The notes under the pieces were generated by a model that was not told where the DNA came from, searched no databases, and worked only from the letters and a program-made list of their open reading frames with translations. This document shows positions 52,105 to 62,873 of a stretch of DNA of 64,000 nt, piece after piece (position 1 is the first letter of the stretch; every line of letters begins with the position of its first letter). Origin of the DNA: Helicoverpa zea. Taxonomy: Eukaryota > Arthropoda > Insecta > Lepidoptera > Noctuidae. The DNA is taken from assembly GCF_022581195.2 (NCBI RefSeq), contig NC_061461.1:1364001-1428000 (forward strand). The letters are read 5' to 3'. Position numbers and translations under genes: made by a program.

Positions 52105-53907
52105 ATGGAAACTCCAGTATCTGCTTTTGCTATGTACAAAGCAAACACTTCATCAAATAAGGAGAAAAAGAATAAGAAAAGGAATAAAGGTAAACCACAA
52201 GTTATTTCACCGAAAGCCACATCGCGAAGTTTACCGCCGCAATTAAAAGATGAGAAAAAGCAGATAGAACTCGCGCTAAAGCTGAAAAAGAAGAATAAGA
52301 AAGTTAAGGAATCAAAGAACATAATTAAGAAGAAGCAACACAAAAAGAAGAGATCTAAATTAAGTAAACCTGAAACAAAAGTGAGTCCAGCTAGGAAGTC
52401 TACAAAACAGGTATTAAATTCATCCGATGTACCTGATAGCCATGAAGATGTTCCACTACTTCTTAAACCGCCTGCTAAGAAAGAGGTGCCTGACCTTGAA
52501 TCAGCGGATGAAGTCTGCTCACACTCCAGCGATGGCAGCTTTGAATTCACTCCGGTGGAAACAGACAGTGAAGAGGAAGGACTGAAAGTATTCAAGTGGA
52601 TGATCGCACCTTACGACATTGACGAGTTCTTTGCCAATGTGTGGGAGAAGAAACCCTTACACATTGCTAGAGGAAAACATGACTTCTACAAAGAATTGAT
52701 AACCACACCAATAATTGACGATATGCTTCGCAATGAACATATTCAATTCACCAAAAATATAGATGTCACTTCATATGTTGATGGTGAAAGACAGACGCAC
52801 AATCCAGAGGGTAGAGCACATCCACATTTAGTTTGGGACTTCTACCTAAATGGTTGTAGTGTAAGATTATTAAATCCACAAACTTATATTCCTAGACTGC
52901 ATTTAATGAATACAGCAATGCAGGAATTTTTCAATTCATTTGTTGGTGCCAATGCTTACCTGACACCTCCAGATAGCCAGGGTTTTGCTCCACACTATGA
53001 TGATATAGAAGCTTTCATATTACAAACTGAAGGAAAGAAACATTGGCGTGTCTATAAACCTCTGAATGAGGGAGAAGTCCTACCTAGAGTATCTTCAAAG
53101 AATTATCAACAGGATGAAATAGGCAAGCCGATACTAGAAGTGACATTAGAGGCGGGCGATATGCTGTATTTCCCAAGAGGATACATTCACCAAGGTGTCA
53201 CAATAGATGGAGAACACTCACTGCATGTCACAATAAGCATGTATCAAAAGCATTCTTGGGCAGATTTGTTTGAAAAGCTAATGCCAGCAGCCCTACAAAT
53301 TGCCATTTCTGAAAATGTTGAATTGAGACAAGGACTTCCATTTGATATCTACAATCATTTTGGTCTGGTACACTCTGATTCACAGACCCCTCGCAAGAAG
53401 GAAATAACTAAAATGATTTTGTCACTGTTTGAGAAAATTAAACAAACATTACCTATAGATGATGCAGTTGATCAAATGCATAAAAATTATCAGCATGCAG
53501 CACTGCCTCCTGTCATAAATGACTTGGAAAAGGCTGTAACAGTATTTGGAGATTCCGATGTGATGATTGCAGATGGTATAGTCACTAACAGGGTAGAAAT
53601 ATGTCCTGACACTAGAATAAGACTACTGCGCAAGAATATACTTAGAATGGTTTCTGAAGACAAAATTAGGGTGTACTATTATGTGGAGAATTCATTGGAA
53701 TACCATGGCAATGAATTACCTTATCTTGAGATTGAAGAAGAGCTTGCACCGGGTATAGAGACATTGATAACCGCATACCCTGAATATGTTGCTGTGGAAA
53801 ACCTTGACCTCCCCAATGATTCAGACAAATTGAGCTTAGCAGATGCTCTGTGGGGAAGAGGATTAATCATGACTGAATACCCTTTGGAGAATGTTGAAGA
53901 TGACTAA
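52105..53907 (+). CDS. NO66: NO66-type JmjC ribosomal oxygenase / histone demethylase
   Basis: A single-exon gene of 600 aa. Residues 1-~110 are a Lys-rich low-complexity region (KKKNKKVKESKN, KKKQHKKKR), as expected for nucleolar targeting, followed by an acidic Ser/Glu stretch to ~155. The JmjC domain spans ~165-400 (entry WMIAPYDIDEFFANVWEKKP). Iron ligands are visible as His297 and Asp299 in APHYDDIEAF, and His362 in GYIHQGVTID. The winged-helix C-terminal part runs to DDALWGRG-like SLADALWGRG and TEYPLE. Known of the family (human RIOX1, 641 aa): 2-oxoglutarate- and Fe(II)-dependent histidyl hydroxylase of ribosomal protein uL2, with reported H3K4/K36 demethylase activity. The ATG has good context (CAAAATGG) and no upstream in-frame ATG is needed. 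Confidence 0.96.
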   Translation: METPVSAFAMYKANTSSNKEKKNKKRNKGKPQVISPKATSRSLPPQLKDEKKQIELALKLKKKNKKVKESKNIIKKKQHKKKRSKLSKPETKVSPARKSTKQVLNSSDVPDSHEDVPLLLKPPAKKEVPDLESADEVCSHSSDGSFEFTPVETDSEEEGLKVFKWMIAPYDIDEFFANVWEKKPLHIARGKHDFYKELITTPIIDDMLRNEHIQFTKNIDVTSYVDGERQTHNPEGRAHPHLVWDFYLNGCSVRLLNPQTYIPRLHLMNTAMQEFFNSFVGANAYLTPPDSQGFAPHYDDIEAFILQTEGKKHWRVYKPLNEGEVLPRVSSKNYQQDEIGKPILEVTLEAGDMLYFPRGYIHQGVTIDGEHSLHVTISMYQKHSWADLFEKLMPAALQIAISENVELRQGLPFDIYNHFGLVHSDSQTPRKKEITKMILSLFEKIKQTLPIDDAVDQMHKNYQHAALPPVINDLEKAVTVFGDSDVMIADGIVTNRVEICPDTRIRLLRKNILRMVSEDKIRVYYYVENSLEYHGNELPYLEIEEELAPGIETLITAYPEYVAVENLDLPNDSDKLSLADALWGRGLIMTEYPLENVEDD

Positions 53908-56614
53908 ATAATAAATAATGAATTAAGTATTGTAAACTTAAGTTTTTTTATGCAAAACCCTAGTCCTGGTCAAAACTAGCAGTAGCTATTTTTGGGGCTG
54001 AATGCAAGTCCAATCAAAATTAGTATACATACACATTTAGTGATGAAATAGGAATTCTAAAAGTTGTTGTAATAAGAACACTTATAATTTTCTTAAATCG
54101 TTATATTTATTTTAAATTGCATATAAATTTGTGGACTTTCTGTTACAATAGTACTCTCGAACTGATATCTTTTTTGTATAAAACGCTAAAATTATGTTTT
54201 ACAACTATTGTACCAGAGTGCCATGACAATGTCGCAAACATTCGTTCCACTCAGTAGGTACACGTTATAAACAGAAAATACACACACAATAATTTATACT
54301 CTAAGCTTATTCTTTTCTCTTCAAGAAATTAACCTATTTAAAAATACCACCTAAAATTTAGGTACTTAGATTTTCTAATGTTCACACACACTCTCACGCC
54401 CGAGACGAGCTCATTATTGATAACAACGTAAGGGTATAATGGAAAACAATTTAACAAAAAATATACGGGGACCTCACCGCAAATGTATAAACAATCTTAG
54501 AATAGTCATGTAAGTAACAAAATGTAGGTTTCAAACCGCGTACAACTATGTCACCGTGTCTGACAACGGGTACCGCGCAAGTACCACTTGTTGCTAGAAC
54601 ATCATGACACTGTCGTAATAGTGGTAAATATATTTCATTTAACTACAATTTATATTTCAAGTTACTTTTTTACAGGCAGTGATAGATTTATAACATTTGG
54701 TATACGACTGTACATGTTAAAATCATGATTCACAATAAAAAGCTTGGTCCAAACGGTTATAAAAAATCATAGTACTATGAAGAAGACATTTTTGAAATTT
54801 CTTCTACTCATGAGTAGTTTGAAACGACAGTTTAGTTCCCACAGACCGCGACAGCACACTTTCTATATCTTAATTCAAAAATAAACACTGATCATATCAA
54901 AATATATTTTTATGTGAAGCAAAACGACCAATGATAAAAATCATTATCTGATAAATTTTAAATTCTTTGTACTGATATACAAGATTTTCGACGCAATACC
55001 TAATTCATACTACGCAAACTTTAGAATTTTTAGCCTAATCTTATTTAGTAAAAAAAGAAACTTCTAAATCTATTGCCTAATTTTAGAGGCGAAAAACCTC
55101 TTTGTCACATCGACCGTTACCGTGTAAGGGACTATCTACATTTATACGCATCATCCTACGGTAAAATGTTTAAAACTTGTGAGAACATTATGTTATGCTA
55201 TTGAATTAATGTTATTGTGTTGCTAGGCTACTAAATTGAACTGTACAACGACAAAAATAGATCCAGATAAATCTCAAAATGTTAAAAGTTTATTATATTT
55301 CAAAATGTAAACTAACATTGCGAATAAATGTAGTTATGCCCTAAAAATGATGTTGTTAACATTTCCTTAAATGTAAATATTTACAAAGAATGAAGTTTCT
55401 TACATTTAGTAGTTAGTTCGCGTTAGTAAAACTATATTAACCTGTTAATTCGCTCTCCACTTGCCTAAACAATTTATCGTAGAATATCAATACATTGTGA
55501 TGTCAAACGTTGACTATTACGCTTTCGTAATCTTACACTACACGATTAACTCTTATAATTCCTCTAAAATTTCAATTAATATAAAATTCCATCATTTTAA
55601 AATGCACTAAATATATCGAATTCCGAGGTAGAACATTGCTCTATATCTAATCTCTTAAGTTGTTTAGCAAAATATTGCTAAGGAAACTTTCATCGTTCAA
55701 TAATTCCCAAACGCCATACTATGCGAGTTTGTATTCATGTAGTGTAAGTACGCAAAATTTCATTATTGCTTCAGGTTACTGCTCACACGTCAGATAGTTC
55801 ATACAAACGTAGAATAAGACATAATTAACCCAACATGGCAGCACAGACTGGGCTCTTACAAATAACAAAAGTTAACATTGTGAAATACATTCAACACCAT
55901 TTTTCCCGCCAAATATGACGGCCTCGGTCGCGGTGTGACCACGTACAAAAAGTAGATTTCGTTGCCATAAAATTACAGAACCCAAAACATTGCTCTTTTA
56001 TTTTAAATCTTATAAACAAGTAACTTATCAAATAGAATGAATAGAAAGCAAAAATACACAAATTGTGCTATCTGTTATTATTACAATGTACTTCATTTCA
56101 TAATATAAAGAAATATGTTTAGTAAGTAAATATTATACCAGATTCCAGCAAAATAAAGTTACAATAAACCATGATTATGCAGACAGAAGTTGACCCATAA
56201 TAAATATCTACTAGAAAGATACAACTTATGATCCTCACTGGAAATAGAATTTGGGTAGTGAATACAGACACATTGCATTATGTTTTATGTAAAATTGACG
56301 TTGATTCGTTCTGATAAAACTGAGCAATAATTCTATTCGCAAAATTTATAAAAAAGCAGCAGTATCTACAACGCCTATTCCCCCCATACGAATCTCATGT
56401 AACCATAACCTAAAATGAAAAAAAAAAGTACAAATAAATCACTACCCAATTTCCAGCCAGAGTAACAAAAAGAGAAAACAGACCAGCCTTATTCAACCTT
56501 CTTTCAAAATAACGGGCCGAACCTAGTTTAACGTTAAGACACTTAAAAGTACATAACATACGTACTTGGTCAAAGTGTTCGTTCATAGAACTGTTGTGTG
56601 ACGCACAACATGTA
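53908..56614. other. Convergent 3' region between NO66 and the - strand gene
   Basis: AT-rich, no frames of note. It should contain the 3' UTRs of both genes. AATAAA at 53910-53915 lies only 3 bases after the NO66 stop and is probably too close to be the only signal. Confidence 0.45.
55997..56002 (-). terminator. Candidate polyadenylation signal of the - strand gene
   Basis: TTTATT on the + strand, i.e. AATAAA on the - strand, about 613 bases downstream of the stop at 56615. Not unique in this AT-rich stretch. Confidence 0.3.
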
Positions 56615-56703
56615 TTATTTCTTCGCGGGCGGCTTCCGAGGCGTACGGGTGCTCTTACCCGTCGATGTCGAGGGGGTCGGGACTATTGGCGACGCTTTCG
56701 CTT
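56615..56703 (-). CDS. Basic-tail gene, last exon
   Basis: Acceptor CTTAATTCCAG, then two bases completing a Glu codon (phase 1), then 28 codons and TAA. Encodes AKASPIVPTPSTSTGKSTRT and PRKPPAKK. The other two frames stop quickly, supporting this reading. Confidence 0.75.
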
Positions 56704-59700
56704 CTGGAATTAAGTGATAAAAAGTATTTATATTATTTCTTTCTTAATTTTTTCTGTGATATTTGGAGATAAAACTACAGTCTTACCATATGTCAAAACA
56801 TTTCTTAAGTAAGGTATGTTTTAGTTACCTGACGTAAACATTGTAGATAAGTTTAGTTTGTTTTTCTAGAATTTAGTATGCAACTATTGCCACAAGCTGT
56901 TTCTAAGTAATTCGAAATAGATTCGATTGCATTTCGAAATTGACCTAACACTGCCTCAAAATTGTGGTAATTTTACATAATTTAGTTGCATTTTTATTAT
57001 TAATTTATTGTTCTCCATACAGCAATGTACAATTCGTTTTTATCTTTTGTTGGAAGTCGATAGCCAACCTAAGATAAGCAAAGTTTCTCGACTATATTTA
57101 TTGGAACAAATTTGAAAGGAGTCAAATGGCTAATGCATCTTCATATAAAAAATATCACGCTTACCCGCTCTCCGTCCTTTACGCGTGGGTGTAGGCATCG
57201 GCGTATCAGGTTTCGGTTTGGCGGGCGTTCTCTTCGCCGGCGTACTTTTTGCCTTAGCCTTCTCGCTGACCGCCGTCGCAGTCTGATGAATGATACAAAG
57301 TTTAGTATTAAACGAAGTTAGTACAAGATTAAACCTAGTCCTACCTTTGTTTGTTTAATAAATAAACTGGTATATAAACTTTTTCGATACTTGGTTGGAA
57401 ATTCTTGTAAAAAGTTTTACACAGCACAAAATTCGTTTTGCAAGATGTTTGAGTCTTTATAAAATTGTCTTACTGTGCGAATTTCATGTGTCAATTTTGA
57501 AATTATATTTAATAACATTTTTTCACAGAAAGAATAGTAAGTAATCTCATGCAACACGCGCATGCTATAAAACTGAAAAATAGCAAAATTATAGATAACA
57601 GTAGAAAAGAGGCTAAAAAAAATAATCATATTAATTAAAAATAAATTATAAACACAAAAGCAAGCGATGAAATGAATGAATACGAATGAATATGGTACAT
57701 AATTATTATTTAGATATCAAGTTCCTTATCTGAGTTAGAACATGCTTTCTCGAAAATTACTAAAAAGTTATTCTCCTAAAGAAGGATCTAAGGAAAAGTT
57801 CGATTTATACAGAAAAGAGAGAATATATTATTTCCCTTTAAGAGAGAAATATATATTTTTACATCCCATTAATTTTCTTTTCGGAATAATTGTTTGCCGA
57901 TCGCCCTATGATAAACTATCAAACTTAACTTTTTTGTAAATAATACTGCAGTATAACAAAAATAACGTTAACTTAACTAGCTTTGTACACAAAATAACCA
58001 TGCACTCACCATGCATCCTTATCACCCATAAACTATAAACCTATCTTTTAGCACGCTATATTTTTGTTAGTCAGCAATTATGAAAATTAATACTCTAATA
58101 TCATTTTATATCTAGCTCATGTCTTGGACTTTACATTTTCATGTAAATAAATAACTCAAAAAATCGATTTAGAAGTTATATATTTTTTGTCTAACTAGAG
58201 TTTTTTTACCTAATACGGTACTATTAGGTAAAAAAACTCTGATATAATACTCTTTGAAAGAATATTAGGACTATCTGTTTTCTTAAAGCAACATTCCTAT
58301 AGTATATTTCTGAACCCTTAAGAGCGTGTACGCTCGCCGCGCGATGTCAACTTTAGGTAATTCAACGCAAAAAATCGCGCAGACTAGCGTCGCGGCTGTG
58401 TGCGTGCCTATCATACTTCACGTATAGTCACACAAACCATTTTGATCCTTTCGTGTGAAATTATAGTTCGGCCATTCAGAGAATGCGTTCCTGACACGTC
58501 GCGATTGAACTGACGACGTAACTTTGCAATGGCGTTGCAGTTACGATAAAAATATTTTTGCTGGTTGTTTACCGTTTTAACAATTGAGGAGCATTAAAAC
58601 AACATTATTATATCAATAATCAATGAATGTTATAATTTTGTGCCAAACTGAGTGTCAAATAACTTGGTAAACAATATTTTTCTAAATCTATACTGCGCTA
58701 TTACAAGGTTATGTCAGCGGTTTATATTTTGTAGTGCTGTGCTAAAAATAACAGGCAAGTATCGTAATCTGTTCTTATACAGTTATAATATAAAATAATA
58801 CGTTTTGATTTTCTTTTTAAGAATTGGAAAATAATGGACTATAAGACTTAATTATAACTTTTATGAAATATGAAAATAAAACTATGACCAAACCGCATTT
58901 TTATACTTAGATTAAAAATGGTAACCCCAAATGGCGTTATGGGCCGCCATTTTGTGACGCTAAAACAGTCGTCCGTTGTCGTTTCGTGCGCATAGACCTC
59001 GTTTTTCAAGTGTTTTCGATCTGTTTTTATTTGATTACCCGGCTTTTGTTAGACCGAGATATCAGGATTGATTCTGTTATTGATAATAATATAATTATAC
59101 ATGTAGGCGAAGATGATGATGAAGACACCACCTCCTCAAGCAAATCGGAGTCTGATTAATATTCTGTTCGCACATTCAATTCAATGTACTTGTAACAAAG
59201 AATAAATAAAACAATTTTATTATATGAATATTACCTTTTTTTGGTTTCCACTTAAATAACTAAAATATAAAACAAATGATTCCGCCAATTTAAAACGAAA
59301 ATAATCTTAAAATAATGCGGCGGTTCATTTTGAAGGAACGGTAACGAACTCAGTGTTATGTTGTGCCCATCACTAGTCGTGACTAACTGATAGGTGTCAG
59401 GAACGCATTCTCTGAACGGCCGAAGTATAGTAGAACAAAAAATATATTACTTAGTAAATAGTTAATAGCGAGAAAATAGTGTAAATCTATGGATGACTAA
59501 AATATAAAGGCATGAAAATAAGTCGTTAATACTTACACTCTTTTGCAAAAAAATCGGACACCTATGAAAATCTTGGTTTTGAGGACTTTCTGTATATTAC
59601 ATACAATTTTCAACAGTACGAAATAGTCGACTGATGATTAATGGCAATGTAAGAGTTTCTGTATTTTAACCGATTTCAAAAAAAGGAGGAGGTTTCAATT

Positions 59701-62584
59701 AGATTGTTTTGTGATTGTTCTCGATTTCTCAAAGACGCCTGGACCGATTTGAAAAATTGATTGTTTATATGAATGGTCCAGTCCATCCAGACCGAAAAAT
59801 TGTGGTCAAATAACAACATTTGCCGGAAAGCCAAATATTGGTGAAGAGCTTGGGTTTACCAAATAAATAAAATTAAAGTTTTAAGTTATCTATCCTATAT
59901 GCTTCAAAAGTTATTCGGGATCAAAAGTCAAGGGTACATCCAAAATGAACATATAAATAGCTCTGCTCCTATCTAGCCTAAGGCGTCCGCCATATTGGAT
60001 TAAGACTCGCGACACATTTTTTTGTTGAGTTATTCATATCAAGCCCTTTCATTTGATACCCATATCGTAGGAATGCATTAAAAACATTTTTGTCTCCATC
60101 TTGGGTATACCCCCATATTGGATATACAATCATACATTGTCATTAAAACTGAACTTTCAAACAAAATTTCAACTCAATCGATAAAAAAAATATGCTTCAA
60201 AATTGAGCTTTAAATAAAATAGTAATGTATCAAGATTTTTTGGTCGCGCTTGAAATGTACTCTATTCTCGATATCCACGGTAGAGGTTATTCACCCTACG
60301 CGATGTGACGGAGCGACACGTCCTCTCTCTGTGAAGCCTTGCGGCGGTCTGGTTTGAATTGACTCGCGTGCAGCGTTTTATAGTAGTTTTTAAATAATTT
60401 ATAAAATAATAAAAACGAGAGATTAAATTATAATGTAAAGTTTATGTTTAAAAAAAAGAGTTACATTACTATAGTAAATAATTGTTATAATAATTTAAGT
60501 AAGATAGGTAGGTAAAAAAAGCATTTGAAATTCACAATTTTTCACATTGTTAAAATATTTTTTTCTGAAAGATAGAGACCTAAATCAAAAAATGTTTTCA
60601 ACTAACTATAGGCATGGGGATTTCATCTATGAGTAAAAAAATAAATATGATTAGATTTGCCACTATTTTCACATAAATTTAAGCTTCGAAATAGACGCTG
60701 AACGGGAATTTTATAAATCATCTGTTACGTTATAGGGGTTTTAAGTATTTAAACTACAGAAATTGAAATTTATGTTCAATTAACTATATAGACAGTGAAA
60801 TTAGGATAAGTAGTTAATGAGAAACAGTGGTTTGAAAAGTACCTTTTTAGGCCAAATGGCGCGCGGTTGACGTACACGCTCTTAATGTATTATATTTGTA
60901 ATGCATTTTATGAGGCTGAATGCGTGAAATGACGTAATGAATAACGAAAATAAATTAATACCTTTACCCAAAATAATGCCGACCACTGTACACTGGAAAT
61001 TTAAACTTGCATCATACAATATACCATAGACAAAGTTAATCTTCAAAATGGCTGATTTAAACCACAGAGAAGATAGTATTATTTTCTTACTTTATTTATA
61101 GTGGAATATTTTGATTGTAATAATCTGATAGTTCTATGGAAGTTTGTCTTCATTTCAAAACCATATTTTATAGTCACTTATCAAAATCTGAATGTTTTTT
61201 TTTTTTAATTCTATATTATTCATCAAAAATACCTGACTTTATATAAAAATAAAGAAAATTTCTGTTACATTATTTGTTTAGTATAAATCTATGGTATATT
61301 ATAAACATCCTGGCCGCATGCACAAATCTGATACAGAATAGATTTCATAAAATTCTCTCAACACGCATCGTAATAATCTCTTCTAACTAATACATTTGCA
61401 CTTATTACAACACATACTGTGTCTGTTGGAGCTTTTATTTAATACATAAATAGTTATAGCTTTCTTTGGTATGTTCTTTGTGAATCATACTTAGGTAACT
61501 TGTATTAGTTGAAATAATAATTAACTTAACTGTACTTCGAATAGGTATCGATCGAAACGATTAGTCTACACCAGCTTAAACTTTGGGCAAAAATAACCAT
61601 ATATCCTTGGCGTCGACTATTTCTTTTCAAAGTTTCATCCAAGAAGGATAGAAAACTTTAGTAACACTATAGAGTTACAGACTCCAACAGACATCGCCGT
61701 CACGCGCGTGCGAGTGGCGCGACGAGGAACCCGCACGCGCGTGCGGGCGGACCGACACACCACACATACTCACTGTCGAACATGAATGTAAATGACTGGT
61801 GATGGCGGATACGTACATTTCTATAAATCCGTTGTACAATGCCTACCTTGCTTGTACTTGCCACAGCGGGCGTACTACCTGGAGATTTTCTTTTATTGTT
61901 ACTTTGTGATTTTGTCTGTGCTTTAGTTTTGCGAGCGCTTTTTGGACTGCGCTTTGGCGTCGACCGCGCACGTTTCACGGGCGTCGCCGATTCCTGCAAC
62001 AAGGTCAATGTGCCGGGGATGTTAGCTCGGCGTAAATTACGCTCAAGGCAAAAACTTTGCCCCTCGGACTGACACTTTGCGCATACGCAGCAGTGTTTTG
62101 TCTGAACATTTCAAATGTGGAAGTTCGGAGGGGTAAAGTTGTATGACGTAAACTGTAACATGACGATATAAACTACGGGCATTCAAATATAGGTTAAAAT
62201 ATGAGGGAGTATAATATAGGTGCGATTTTATTACATAAGCAGAAATAGAAAGAAGAGAGATATTAATTAGAAAAAGACAGCAAGTTTTTAAGTTGCAATG
62301 TTATATTCGAGCCAGCGTTTAACCAGCGTGTCACATAACGCTTTTATAATTTCTTCAAAATGCATTCAGATCAACTAAACCATACTAAAATAGTAAGAAA
62401 GTTAGTCTAACAGAGAACAAAGCTCGATGAAAAATAGTGATGTGAAAAAATGTATCGATAAAGATGAATCTCACCTCTGAATCGTTCGAGTTGTCGAGTT
62501 TAGCCCTCGGTGAAGATTTCGAACTGTTTCGTTTGCGGCCCTTCTTCTCCAGTTGCGACTCGTCTTTGTACAGCGAGAGATCCA
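56615..62584 (-). CDS. C-terminal part of an unidentified basic, probably nuclear protein (four joined exons)
   Basis: Four - strand exons join with consistent phases: 62475-62584, 61847-61993, 57165-57282 and 56615-56703. Together they encode about 153 residues, nearly all K, R, S, P, T and A: LDLSLYKDESQLEKKGRKRN, then SPKSARKTKAQTKSQ, TPAKRTPAKPKPDTP, and the end STRTPRKPPAKK. Repeated SPK, TPK and TPRK motifs resemble AT-hook-like or histone-H1-like tails and phosphorylation sites of chromatin proteins. I do not recognise the family; the folded part of the protein lies beyond the right edge. The gene converges with NO66. Confidence 0.7.
57165..57282 (-). CDS. Basic-tail gene, penultimate exon
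   Basis: Acceptor ATTCATCAG, donor GGTAAGCG. 39 codons plus one base: TATAVSEKAKAKSTPAKRTP, then AKPKPDTPMPTPTRKGRRA. Starts in phase 0 and ends in phase 1, matching both neighbours. Confidence 0.75.
57283..58317. other. Intron of the basic-tail gene (part)
   Basis: AT-rich. Contains a perfect 19-bp inverted repeat at 58197-58240 (annotated separately). No other feature. Confidence 0.4.
58197..58240. repeat. Perfect 19-bp inverted repeat (hairpin)
   Basis: Arms at 58197-58215 and 58222-58240 are exactly complementary (AGAGTTTTTTTACCTAATA and its complement) around the 6-base loop CGGTAC. It lies about 80 bp left of the TTAA element. Confidence 0.8.
58322..60881. mobile_element. TTAA-flanked DNA transposon, 2.56 kb, with a nested insertion
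   Basis: TTAA flanks both ends (58318-58321, 60882-60885). The ends are inverted: GAGCGTGTACG at the left, CGTACACGCTC at the right, with shared subterminal CGCGCG blocks. TTAA duplications are typical of piggyBac and Kolobok elements (inference). No transposase frame survives. A separate 960-bp element sits at 58466-59425. The right part includes a dispersed repeat (about 59940-60130) also seen near 31800-31925. Confidence 0.7.
58466..59425. mobile_element. 960-bp terminal-inverted-repeat element of unassigned superfamily
   Basis: 31-bp inverted repeats with one mismatch: TTCGGCCATTCAGAGAATGC... at 58467-58497, complement at 59394-59424. Possible target duplication TATA (58462-58465, 59426-59429). 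A short + strand frame ends GEDDDEDTTSSSKSESD at ~59157 and is followed by AATAAA at about 59202, resembling the acidic C-terminus of a deleted transposase. Confidence 0.75.
60886..61846. other. Intron of the basic-tail gene (right part)
   Basis: AT-rich, no feature until a GC-richer patch at 61690-61760 with CACGCGCGTGCG inverted motifs close to the exon. Confidence 0.4.
61847..61993 (-). CDS. Basic-tail gene, exon (49 codons)
   Basis: Acceptor CCTTGTTGCAG, donor AAGGTAGGC, phase 0 at both ends. Encodes ESATPVKRARSTPKRSPKSA, then RKTKAQTKSQSNNKRKSPGS and TPAVASTSK. Repeated STPK/SPK motifs are potential CDK-type phosphorylation sites (inference). Confidence 0.8.
61994..62474. other. Short intron of the basic-tail gene
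   Basis: No feature other than the splice sites of the adjoining exons. Confidence 0.5.
62475..62584 (-). CDS. Basic-tail gene, exon downstream of the 124-bp array
   Basis: Acceptor GATGTCTACAG, donor GAGGTGAGA. Starts with two bases (TG) needing one base from the exon before. Encodes DLSLYKDESQLEKKGRKRNS, then SKSSPRAKLDNSNDSE. The missing base fits the C left over in the exon end of the 124-bp array (…EEHPDG + C), giving Leu at the junction. Confidence 0.75.
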
Positions 62585-62714
62585 CTGTAGACATCAGATG
62601 TTCTAGTTCAATGTTACAGTAGTTTTTAGAGATATTGAAATTAAGTATGTATTTATGTATAGCAAAAGTTTTTCAAGTCAATTCACATTTAAAATAAAAT
62701 ACAATAATATAATA

Positions 62715-62873
62715 ATAATGGCGTCGTACCAATTGTCGACCACGGTTGCTGGTCTCTAAGAAGAACAATCAGCTACACAGGACATTATACTGCACAAGTA
62801 TTTTCGTAGACACAACTGCACTCTCTATTCCTACACACTCGTAGCTAGATGGGACTGCAATCCTGGCCCCGCA
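62715..62873 (-). repeat. SINE-like repeat copy abutting the 124-bp array
   Basis: Shares GGCGTC, CGACCACGG, CACAGGACATTATACTGCAC and ACTGCACTCTCTATTCC with the reverse complement of 39543-39769. It ends where the first unit of the array begins. Confidence 0.65.

Noticed and set aside
52095..52595. 166-codon - strand frame
   Set aside because: Shadow of the Lys-rich start of NO66.
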